Assembly: GCA_022835595.1 (NCBI GenBank) | Contig: BQUP01000004.1 | Location: 1,488,001-1,552,000 of the forward strand | Direction: 5' to 3' | Source: Cystobasidium ongulense | Taxonomy: Eukaryota > Basidiomycota > Cystobasidiomycetes > Cystobasidiales > Cystobasidiaceae | Length of the DNA stretch: 64,000 nucleotides | Shown: in pieces, positions 15,326-31,470 of the stretch | Position numbering within the stretch: position 1 is the stretch's first letter | Layout of the letters: each line of letters starts with the position of its first letter | Notes under the pieces: generated by a model | What the model was told of the DNA's origin: nothing | Seen by the model: only the letters and a program-made list of their open reading frames with translations | Database searches by the model: none | Program-made: the position numbers and the translations under genes

Positions 15326-17292
15326 ATGCCTGGCTTGCTCGCTTCAAAGCCTCGGTTCAGACGGTCAGTCGGCAGTCTTGCAAGATTCGCAGCATGACGT
15401 TCTCTTGGCTTTGACATGCAGTTCTGCCAGTCTATGTTAGCTTACCAGACTGCCTCTCCTTACTCAGGAGTCCGCTTCTAGCACATCAGGCTTCTCTACA
15501 GCGACGCTATGCAGGAAGGTAGGCACCTTTGACGTTGTCGTAGCGGATGAGCGGGATCTTGTTCTTATTACTCGTTGCGGTTCTATCCGTCAGTGAACCT
15601 ACGAAGATAACAGAAGATGATCATCTAGATCAAACTAGGAATAGTAAAGAAGAAGGTGCTATAATGGCAGTACAATCTGGTTTATTCAAATTACTACTCC
15701 CTTTGCCCAATGTACCCGCTTCTAGTCTGGCTAAGAGACTCGCACCAGCCTCTGCTTCCGATGGAGAGGAGGACAACGGTGTCTTATTCTTGCTGCATCC
15801 TAAGCAGCCTTTGTCTATGATAGCTGTGAGTTTGCATTTCTCCGTCTGACTTTTGGTGGCGAGACATCCGTCAGACCAACTCTGATGTGATATTGGATGC
15901 GCATTTCCCGCTCGTCTTGTCAATCTACTCTTGCCAGACTCTCATTCAATCTGAAATATCGAATAAAGATAACAAAGAACCTCTAGAAGTGACATTTCAT
16001 GGAGCAGAAGAATCAGTACCTTCTATCGCAAGCGATAGTGATAGTTCAAAGACTTCGTCAACAGATGGATCAAATAAAGATCAAGATTCAAAGTCAAAAT
16101 CTAAAATAACAACACATCAATGGTCACAATCAACTGAATTAGGTGATTTCGTACAAGAAGCTGCAAAAGATCGTAAATTTGTAATCGCAATCAAACATCA
16201 TGAACAACAGGAACAACCTTCTTCGTCTTCCTCTACATCTACATCTACCTCTACTTCTTCCTCTCCTTCGTCTTCTTCCTCGGGTAATCAAGTCAAACTT
16301 ATAAATATCAGAGTACCTTCTTTTGAAGAAAGGACTCTTTATCTAAGGAGGAGATTGAATCAGGTTACTAAGGAAATGCAATCTCTCCTCGACATCAAAT
16401 CGGAATGTGATGTGAGTTTTTCTTCTATTTCACACGAATAGGACTTGGCTGGTGTCTCTCGTTTGACCTAGCTTCTTGCTGAATGTTTTGGAAAAAGGCA
16501 AGATGCTAATGCTTGGTTTCTATCTCCAGATGCTTGCATTGAAAGGAGCGAGAAGAATGGCCATGGCGGGCTTCGGTGGTTTATTATCTTGTAGGTTGAT
16601 CATCCTCGGAAGTCGTATTTGGGTGTCTCGTATGTCTTGGTGTTGACCCTACCTTTTTTCTCGTCTTTTTTTTTCTCTCCTCGCAGACTGGGGTGGCGTG
16701 TATTTCCTCACTTTCCATGTTTATGGGTAAGTTATATACTGTACAACGATACCGAATTTACACCAATGCCTTTTCTTCTTATGATTGATAGATGGGATCT
16801 CATGGAGCCGGTAAGCAGAATCAGATTAAACCCTTTGACGCATCTGCAATTAGAACACAGCAAAGTGAATGACTAACTCTCTCAATCTCAACCGCTTGTT
16901 TCTTTGCGAACATTTAGGTTACCTATTTGACAGGATTATCAGGTCTAATGGGAGGTTATCTATGGTTTTTATTCAATCAAAAAGAAATTTCCTATAGATC
17001 AGTATTCGAAATGTCTTCTTCAAAAAGAAGAGAACAATTATATGATGTAAAGGGTTTTGATAGGAATAAATGGAAAGATTTAATTGATGAAGGTACAGAA
17101 TTGCGCAGAGCTATTAAGAAAATAGCTATCGATTATACAATTGATTGGTCTATGAATGATGAATTGAATGATGAAAATGCTGCAGAGGAGATTAAAAAAC
17201 ATGAAAAGAAGAAATTTGGTAATGATAGTGTTAGTAGCAGTAGTGATAAACAGAAGGATCAAGAAGATCATTCGGCTAGATCAAAATCATAA
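15326..17292 (+). CDS. MCU: Mitochondrial calcium uniporter pore subunit
   Basis: Ca2+-selective channel of the inner mitochondrial membrane. Exon 1 (15326-15363) reads MPGLLASKPRFR and exon 2 (from 15469) SPLLAHQASLQRRYAG, an Arg-rich presequence without acids; phases agree and join EPTKITEDDHLD. The N-terminal matrix domain follows (MAVQSGLFKLLLPLPN). It is interrupted by a long Ser/Thr/Asp/Lys-rich segment and a polySer/Thr run (about 16217-16285). The coiled coil is FEERTLYLRRRLNQVTKEMQ. The first membrane segment ends YFLTFHVYG, the filter WDLMEP lies on a 19-nt exon (16792-16810), and VTYLTGLSGLMGGYLWFLF forms the second membrane segment. Both acidic filter residues of W-D-x-x-E-P are present. 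The C-terminal matrix part is helical and very Lys/Glu/Ser-rich. Ends ARSKS-stop at 17292. Regulators (MICU, EMRE) are not in this window. Confidence 0.93.
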
Positions 17293-18014
17293 AAGAGGGG
17301 CTCGTAATATCAGCAGAGTAGTGTCGGTCCGTTCCAGCCTTGTCATAGCATTATTCATATCGTCGCCGGACGCAAAGGAAACCTTGCATATACAAATTGT
17401 ACCATAGTACCCGGCCCTATTAGCTACTTCAGTAAATGGTCCCAAATTCATACACGCATCCTGCTTTGGTGGACAGTAACGAAACCAATGTCTAAAATTC
17501 CCTCATGGCTGCATTGTCAGTCAAACGAGTTAGCGCAAGCTAGAGTAAGTAAGGAACTGAGATTCCGAAGGATACTGTATTTGCTCTATACCCAACAGGC
17601 CCGATACTACTACACGGAGAGGGACATAACCATAGTGAAGCGGGACAGCAACAAGTCAATAAGATTCCAATAAGGGTAGAGTGACGTTATACGAGACTAG
17701 TCGAAAGGCAGCCTGGAGGAGGGGGGGCCAGTACATGGTGTCGCTGTCTGTTTCCAACCACGAATTCCTGAAGTTTAAAAGGATTTACTCCAATAAGGCA
17801 AGTACAGGCCAAAGATGAGAAAGTGCATTTGCGAAAAAAGCATTGACCTTTGAATGAACCATAGATTTGACACAATAGAGATGAAAGAGAGGTAAAAAAA
17901 AACACAAGGTAGTAGGGAGATAAACTCGAGAAAGAGAGAGAAAATTGTCCGCTTGTAAAAGGATGAAAGCTGCTCTAATTACTGAACCTGACTTCTAATG
18001 TCTGATCGTCCCTT
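17293..18014. other. Convergent 3' intergenic region MCU / GFA1
   Basis: About 720 bases with A-rich stretches (17840-17930) and a G8 run near 17719. No gene recognised. Confidence 0.4.
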
Positions 18015-21082
<3,068 letters not shown>

Positions 21083-21722
21083 GTTGAGCGAGTGAGAAGT
21101 CGAGTGGGAGGGCGATGGGAGAAGAGAGAGGCCAGAGGATAGCAAGCAGTATATATGCTATGCGACGAGGCTGTGGATGGCCCGGATGCTGTGCTGCTGC
21201 TGCTGTGCTGGTTGAGATAAGATAGAGAAGGACGGCGTCGAAGCTCTGCCAACAAACACCCAGGACAACACGCGTGGCCGTGGCGGAGCTGTGCAGAATA
21301 TTCCGAGCGCAGACAGACGGCTCTAGATTGTTGTTATCATTACATCAGCAGAATGAATTACAATTACAAACATGCTCTAACCTGGGTTAATGCTGCTCCT
21401 CCTTCAAGCTTCATGGGGAAGTAAGTTCAAGAGAGTTAATTGAGCTTGATCGACCAAGTTGGATTAATCCAATATCGTTAACGGCCGGATGGGGAGATGG
21501 CTCATCCTAATCCAATTGCTAACTTGTGGCTGGATTGGTGGTAGTACGAGTGTCAGGCAGCCATCCTTCATCCCGTCCAACCCAACTCTCTTCTCTTCTC
21601 TTCTTGCTGCCGGTCTGCTTGCTCGGCTTGACTTGGGATATCTTCATTCGATCAGCCGTCCTCTGTTGCAGCTGCATCGCACCCACTAACTCAATTGCAT
21701 CCTACTGACTGACAACAACAGC
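21083..21722. promoter_or_regulatory. Divergent region GFA1 / nitrilase
   Basis: About 640 bases. It holds CT-rich and CTG-rich stretches close to GFA1 and a pyrimidine-rich tract before the nitrilase start (21585-21610). No specific site is assigned. Confidence 0.35.
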
Positions 21723-23245
21723 ATGCCCTCACTCACAGCCTCGGTCGTCCAGTGCGGCACAGTGTACAATGACACCCCAGCTACAATCGCAAAGATGCGA
21801 ACACTAGCTGGACAAGCTAAGAGAGAGAACAACGCTCAGCTGGTTGTGTTCCCAGAAGCGTTCATCGGTGGTGAGGCGCATCCTACCCACCATCATTCAC
21901 GTTTACATCGTATTCATCGTCTATGCTACATCTCCAGGTTACCCCAAATTCTCCACTTTCGGGGTAAGCGTAGGATCACGTTCATCAGAAGGCAGGCAAG
22001 AATACGTAGAATATTACAAGAATGCAATTCAAATATCATCTGATAGTCCTGAGATTATTCAAATTGAAGCTATAGCCAAAGAGTTAGATATTTTCATCGT
22101 TTCGGGAATTATCGAGAAAGATGGCGGTACCCTTTATTGCTCTGTTGCTTTCTTCTCGCCCTCCGAGGGACTTTTATACAGTCGCAGGAAGGTTAGTATT
22201 GCTCGGTTATAGTGAGCAGAGAGGTAGAAAGCTGACTTGCTACCGTCTCCTACCCGAAAACATCAGTTGATGCCAACAGCTGGAGAACGATTAATATGGG
22301 GTTTCGGAACTGAAAAAGATACAAAAGTAGTGAAAGCTTCATTTCCAATTTCCAACCCCAGTGGAGAAACGCAGCATCAGGATATCACCTTATCAAGTGC
22401 GATTTGTTGGGAGAATATGATGGTGAGCTCCTTTTATTGTTTTCTGCTTTGTATGCGTCTACACAGTCGATATACCGTCAACAGAGTAAACAAGGAGAAG
22501 CGTCGGGTATACTACTTCAGGTGATCCTTTTACTGATTTGTCACTCTCCCTCCTCCTCCCTGCCAAACATCGATTCATCACTTGCATCGAATGTAACTCC
22601 ACGATATATTCGATCAATTATCCTCACGAACAGCCCCTCTTTCGAACTCATTACTATCAACAAGGTACTCAAATACATTGCATACCTACAGTAGACGGAC
22701 GTGAGAATTGGGAAACAGTATGCAAGATGATTGCTTTAGAAGGGAGATGTTTCGTTTTAAATGCTTGTCAAATAAGTCTATTTCGCGTTCCTGCACACAT
22801 CCATACAAGTTAAGGTGAAAAACAATGCTGACTATCTTTTTTGCTCTGTTTACTTCTCCCAGCAAAAAGATTTCCCAAATGATCACCCTGTAGATGGAAA
22901 TTCAAAAGATCCTGAAGGAATCATGATCAGTGGTGGCTCTTGTATTGTCGATCCTTTGGGTGAAGTATTAGCTGGTCCACTGAGAGGGAAAGAAGGGTGA
23001 GTACGACATTCTTTGGCTGAAGGGGCGCAGTTTCTGCTGCGTGAACCTTGTGCTCCATACCACGGAGAGCAGCAAGGAAGGAGGCGTCATAAACACTGAC
23101 TCTCTCTGTACCGATTTTTCTTCTTAGGATCCTATCTGCCACACTCGATCTAGACATCATTATAGCCGGCAAATTCGACCTAGATGTAGTCGGTCATTAC
23201 TCACGACCAGATCTATTCAAGCTTATATCGCCAAAGCAATCCTGA
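21723..23245 (+). CDS. Nitrilase-family C-N hydrolase (nitrilase branch)
   Basis: Hydrolyses nitriles to acids and ammonia, or related C-N bonds, with a Glu-Lys-Cys triad. Begins [20 protein letters not shown]. The Glu is in [19 protein letters not shown] (joined across an intron at about 21871-21938). The Lys is in [19 protein letters not shown]. The Cys is in [10 protein letters not shown], followed after a roughly 215-nt intron by [20 protein letters not shown]. Then [20 protein letters not shown] and [18 protein letters not shown]. The segment [10 protein letters not shown] and the large insertion after it are typical of true nitrilases (branch 1) rather than amidases or Nit2. Ends SPKQS-stop at 23245. 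Substrate cannot be told. About six introns. Confidence 0.9.
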
Positions 23246-23673
23246 TTCATCCGAACAACGAACACCAATACTGAAAGAAAAACACTCGGTGAAACATTAT
23301 GGCTAGATCGTCATTCAATCCCTGTTTATGTAACAATAGGGACTTCTTGGAAGCCTGAAATACACAAACACTATCTCCGTTAAGCCGACTAGAATATGCA
23401 GTTCTGGCATCTCTGCCGCTTGGGAAGATGGCTACGAGGCATAGTGCCGTTTCCATCCATCGCGTCTAAATGGCTGACTGCCTTCGTAGTTTCCCCTTTC
23501 TGAGATGAGCGTCAACGTCGTATCAATGGTTTTTGGCCATTAAAACAAAGGTAAAAAGGAGTTAGCAGACGATGCCTGGGGAGTCAGCGGCTTTTGCCAG
23601 TTCCTTGTTATCTTTCTCTCGCGCGCAATTCGACTATCCCGCCCTTGAAGTGGTGATTTTGACAAGGAACAAG
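23246..23673. other. Intergenic region nitrilase / secreted protein A
   Basis: About 430 bases. Holds the nitrilase 3' end and the promoter of the next gene. No motif assigned. Confidence 0.35.
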
Positions 23674-24680
23674 ATGAAATCCTCAACTCTGTTCATTTCG
23701 TTTGTATTATGTGCTTCAATTGGCTCGGTACTTGGCAAACATGGCGGTAAACATCATAAGGAGTGTGTCAAGAGAGCTCCGGTAAGTCTGAAGAAAATAC
23801 TCAATCTATTACAAAGCGGGAAGACAAGTACTGATTCTTTCATCGCGCACACACGCAGAAGAAGAAGAGTATCACGCTCGTTAATTTGAAGACTATAAAG
23901 ACTGATGGAACGGCCGTAGCTTTTATAGAAGGGTATGCTAGGCGGGGTCATCTTATCCTCGTCGCTCGCTTTCATCTCACTCCGCGCCGATCTTCTGACC
24001 TTTGTTCCGATTGAAATAGCGGAGCTTGTCCGGTTCTAATCCCAGAAGAAGATGCCACTTTCGAGAAAGAGAATAAACATCATCAGACTTACAAGATTAC
24101 CCTTAGAAATGGAGCGAGATGTGCCGTCGAAGGATGGGACGTCGGTCCTACTACGATGGGTTGGTCCGATTGCATACCCGCGAGAAAGGAATGACGAAAC
24201 TTATTCTCTTATTCTTGTGGTCACTAGAATGCGTGAAAGATGGAGTTGATGATAAGATAGAGCGAACTTGGAAGGTGAGATTTCCGTCTTGCATATTGCT
24301 TTTATAACACTACGTGACTTACCCAGCTAATTGATGAACTCCCTTGGTTGCGATCCAAAAGGACGCTCTTTACGAGGCTCAACCTTGCCCTAGAGGTTGC
24401 GAGGCGGAGTGCAAAGCTATTGATCCAGAATGGAATGAGAACGCTCTAAAGATGTTCGCTTTCAAGGTAAGTTCTGGCCCCTTATGTTCCAGATTATTCC
24501 TTGGCATACTGGTTTACGGCGTGCTAAATCCGGGAGGCTGATGTACACTTACCCATCAACATTCATCAGTGGGAAGAGAAATCGAGAGACGCCAAACCTA
24601 AGAGCTCAGTTACGCTTACTACCACAACCACAGCTGAAGCTACTGCTAAGAACAGGCGATCTGTACGATTCTGGGGATAG
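23674..24680 (+). CDS. Small secreted cysteine-containing protein A
   Basis: Not a family I recognise. Six exons fit together in frame: 23674-23781, 23859-23932, 24020-24159, 24228-24274, 24362-24466 and 24570-24680, 585 nt in all (194 residues). The N-terminus MKSSTLFISFVLCASIGSVL is a clear signal peptide, followed by GKHGGKHHKECVKRAP. The mature part contains EGGACPVLIPEEDATFEKE, RNGARCAVEGWDVGPTT, MECVKDGVDDKIERTWK and a last Cys cluster PCPRGCEAECKAIDPEW, ending in a Lys/Arg/Thr-rich tail. A paralogue with the same layout lies convergently at 25081-25991. It is likely an extracellular or wall protein, role unknown. The third donor (GTTGGT) is weak, so that junction could be wrong. Confidence 0.68.
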
Positions 24681-25080
24681 GCTTGTTTACCAGGCCCTTT
24701 GAAACTTTTGCGAAAGTTCGTGTCAATACGAGAGAAATCAGCGGCTTTGTTGTAGTTGTATCGTACCTTATCCTGTGCGTGGTTAGGCCTGCAATGACTT
24801 AACGGAGCAGGCTCCCAAAAACCAGACAAAGAAAATGCTTGCTGATTACCGTGTGAAAGTTTGCTGAAAGGAGAATATTGGTATATTGCAAGCAAGTCTA
24901 TCAAAAGCCTGACACCGTCAACATGTTCATGCAAGACATCAACGAATGACACGTAAAGATGACCAGCAGTAGATCAGAGGAGTGTGTAAGCCCGGTACTA
25001 ATCGTATCAGTTAGAACTAAAACTTTGGAGAGAAGACTTGGAAGCTCAGACAAAACAATTTCGGAATGGATGGAACTTTT
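24681..25080. other. Spacer between convergent paralogues A and B
   Basis: About 400 bases between the stop codons of the two secreted-protein genes; presumably both 3' untranslated regions. An ORF here (24566-24952, minus) overlaps gene A and is taken as chance. Confidence 0.4.
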
Positions 25081-25991
25081 CTAGTGATTCAAGAGACGAG
25101 ATTGACCGTGTGGGTGGCGCTTGACCTTTGCAGTTTGCGTGTCTGTCCACTACGAGAAGTAGACAAGTCCCAGTGCATCAGCAAGATCCGCGGGATCTAG
25201 GGAACCGAGGTTCAAAGTACTTACCGTGAACTTGTAGGCGTAAACAGAGTCGACCCAATCCTTGGGCAGGGCCTCGCATTCCTGTTTACACTTGTCCGGG
25301 CAGTTAACTATTCTCTCGGGTGGCATGTCCTGAGAGGGTTCGAAGTTAGGTGGATGCTTGCATAGTGGAGTACAAGCTGAAATATGCAGCTCACGATGTA
25401 TGTTCTTTCAAGAGGGTCGCTGTCTTTCTCCCCACACCCTATCGTCGGAATCAATACACAAATGTTCAGGCAGGTGTAAAGGTCAGATATGGTTCACAAT
25501 GCAGTAGGAACAGTTTCCACTTACACATCACGGACTTAAACTGCCAATTTTCGATGACACATTGTTCCGAGTCCAAGATGAAGGTACTGCGGTAGTGAAA
25601 TTCATCTTTCGCAACCTTTTTCACCGTGTGGAACATCGTAGGGCATCCCGCACTGGTTAAACAGAATTATCAATAATCTTTAGTCTGTTTACTGCTCTTT
25701 GCCTCAAGCGGTTGGCCGCCGTCCGTGAGGCAGTGTTTCGAGGAGAAAAGGCTCACGACTCGAGATAACCCCATGCCATACCTGTCTCGATGGATCGAAA
25801 GACGTCGATAGAGCACTGCGTGACAAATTAGCCAGTGACCCTGCGTCAATTAAACGCCCTGCTCGCTGTGATGCGAAAAACAGTAGACTCACTTCACCAT
25901 TCGCTTTGCAGGCTGCAGATGCGCTGCACAAGCCAGTTGCGAGCGAAAGAGTCAACACAGAGGGAAGGATAGCCGTTTTAAGATCAAACAT
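25081..25991 (-). CDS. Small secreted cysteine-containing protein B (paralogue of A)
   Basis: Starts MFDLKTAILPSVLTLSLATG, a signal peptide followed by LCSASAACKAN. Later exons read GCPTMFHTVKKVAKDEFHYR and DSEQCVIENWQFKSVM, then CGEKDSDPLERTYI, then DMPPERIVNCPDKCKQECEA with LPKDWVDSVYAYKFT, then WTDTQTAKVKRHPHGQSRLL and a stop at 25081. Exon for exon this matches gene A: GACP.../GCPT..., ...DKIERTWK/...DPLERTYI, CPRGCEAECKA/CPDKCKQECEA, and a last exon beginning W(E/T). Sequence identity is low, but intron positions and Cys spacing correspond. The junction between exons 1 and 2 is uncertain; a donor at N|GTGAAG keeps the frame into the small second exon. Function unknown; secreted by inference from the signal peptide. 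Confidence 0.62.
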
Positions 25992-26719
25992 GTCTTAGAT
26001 AGAAATTGGTTGGAAGATGACGGTGGTTCTGGATTGGTGTCTGTTCTGTGCGAGGGGAGTGATTTGGTGTGCCACAAAGAGGTACTCTGAAATGACACAT
26101 ACTGTACGCACAGCAGTGTACGGACCAGTCAGATGCTCACTGCCAGGTGTTAGTAAAAGCGTGCGAGCCGCATTGGCATAAAGCCCTGCAATTGAGCCGA
26201 CAAGCCGGTTTTATACCTCGCCCAAGCATCCCTTTGGAGATAGTCGGGGAATGAGAGTGCGTGTCCTAAGGGAGACTATCACTTTCTTCGCATTCTTGAA
26301 TTGCGCGGCCATCGCGTGAGTGATTAGCATTACTTGTGGGCACACCTCGAAAGTCGATTATTATTGGATTTGGCGCGCGTTGACGATGCATTGCAAAGCA
26401 GCGCCTTCAATAAGCTAGAGCATAATTGGTGCCATATTCATGGTCTATGCCGGATTCAGTAGACCTGCCATCAAATGGAACCTTCCTGCAGTTTGCTATG
26501 CGTCCGGCCGTCGCGATGTCTGTCTCGTGAGGCACAATGGCATGCGGCTTCGCTCTCGACAACAACGTTAGAGCGAACAACTCGAGAGCGAACATAATAG
26601 AAGAGTCTTGCAGCAGTAGCATAGCGTCGAGGCAGTAGGACCGCAGCTAGAGTCGCCGTACCTATCCCATCAATTCGAATCAGTCCGTCGAAGCAAGAGC
26701 ATCGAAGGCCGATAGCACC
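25992..26719. promoter_or_regulatory. Divergent region secreted protein B / SEC23
   Basis: About 730 bases between two divergent genes. Minus-strand ORFs at 26407-27010 overlap SEC23 and are its shadow. No binding site assigned. Confidence 0.35.
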
Positions 26720-29675
<2,956 letters not shown>

Positions 29676-29884
29676 AATTCAGACGTAGATCAAACGAGAA
29701 TAGACCTGGGAAAGTTGAAGTAGACACGCTGTATGCAACTTGTAGAGTGTTGTGCTTGCGAGGTGAAAGTGCAATGGAAAGCCTTGATATTACGAAATCG
29801 CTATGAAGGTGATCGACCGCCGTCTATGTATTCTCGAATATCCTCGTGATGCTCTTTCACAGCAATACAGACCAGCCATCAACG

Positions 29885-31224
29885 ATGCCTCAACTCCGAG
29901 TGTCCTGCGGGCCATCACGCGACAAGCTGACCGTTGTTCCCGTCAACTACGATGTCTCGTGTCCAGTCGACGTCTCGTCCGACCACTTCGAAGGCCAGAT
30001 CATGATCCGCATCCGCGACTTCTCTGGCGAGGTGGGCAGCAGCAAGACGCGGTTGGCGAGTACAGAGAGCGACTACTTCGAGACGCATCCACGCCTGTCA
30101 TGGTCCATGGCCATACAAGGTGCTTTTGCTGCAAATGGATACTTCGACTGTGCCTCGCCGTGCGTCCTCACTGACGTTGCTGTGGCGATACCGCAGGAAG
30201 ATTCAAGCAAGAAGTGAATGCAAACGATGTCTTGTATGGCAAGTAAGTCAAGTTTGTGTAGACTCGACGAGATTGAGACGTACAGATGGCTTATCTGGCA
30301 CGTCTGTCGACAGCATCTTCGACAAGCCTATCAAAGATCGCTTGCCGTACGGTACAGCAGGTAAAGAGCAACCTTCAAAGCTCGACTTGAACCTCTTACT
30401 GCAATTAATAATCCTCTATGATGTTCCTTTCACTCAGCTGCTCTACGCTTCATTCACTTCGTTGATCCCGCTCTCGAACAAGATATATACGGTGACAAAC
30501 CATGGGCTCTATCGCCGATGATTGCTAGTATGTCCTTTTGTTGGCCATTCATCCTGCAACAGCTAATTATTTATCTTCAGCCATGAACTTTCTCCAGGTT
30601 TCTGCTGCAGAGCCGGAATCCGGCAAGAAGATCGCTTGGTCATCCTCTCAGCCAGACGAAGATGCCTCTGTTCTGTCGCAGGATAAGGAAGATGATGTCC
30701 TTAGCAGTCTGAAAGGCAATGCAGACGGTAGACGAGCTCACTTTGCTAAAGAAGAGAATCGGAAAGCAGTCACCATCAAACCGAATCATTGGTTCAACAT
30801 GGATTTCTGCAATGGTAGATACGTTTCTCCAGACTCAGTATAGCTAGACGGCTGATGTCCGTCTGTAGGGTATATGGACTTCAATACGCTCTCGCTGAAG
30901 CTTCCAGGTGGTCTCTCATTCTCCCTTATGCGCTATTGGGACGGACAGGTAAGTCACATAATTACATCTGCACAGGTAAATGGCGCTGACGCTGAATCGC
31001 CTCGGCAGCCCGTAACCTATGTCTGCAAATCCCGAGATTCGTCCAAAGAGTACTTCTTCATAGTCTTTGTGAGTTCAAGGTACCCCGGTCTTTATAGGGT
31101 CATGTGGTTTAAGCAAGACCATTTCCGTTGTTGCAAACTGCACCTACAGGATATCATCGACGAAGCTCCCGCGGCTGTAAAAGCGGAAGAAGAAGAGGAG
31201 GAGACAAATCCCGACCTTGATTAA
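29885..31224 (+). CDS. DUF1769 / UPF0590 family protein
   Basis: Uncharacterised conserved fungal protein. First exon MPQLRVSCGPSRDKLTVVPV then DHFEGQIMIRIRDFSG and YFETHPRLSWSMAIQG. Next exons RFKQEVNANDVLYGN (after an intron 30119-30194) and IFDKPIKDRLPYGTA, which carry the family's core (S..VQG.F....D.V.FGN.FD.P). Later exons read DIYGDKPWALSPMIA, TMNFLQVS, VTIKPNHWFNMDFCNG, MDFNTLSLKLPGGLSFSLMR and PVTYVCKS, ending in an acidic EEEEEETNPDLD tail, stop 31224. An upstream in-frame Met at 29846 would add 13 residues; I prefer 29885 because conservation begins there. The function of the family is not known. Convergent with the RRM gene 247 bases on. Confidence 0.78.
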
Positions 31225-31470
31225 TGTAAGTAAAGTAAGCCGTGCCAGTTAGTATAAGGTAATAGAGACATGTTATGCGAACCAATCCTAGTTACAGTTC
31301 CATAGATAGACATCTGTGCCCAAACAAGCAGTCCCGCTGTGATATATCCAAACTACCATGCGTATATAAAATCAGACTCATTTTTTCAATCATCAAGTTT
31401 ACAGGTACAACATCGCACTGCCTTGCCCTACTGACGTACTTCATTCCATGCTCTCAAAATGGATTTGTAA

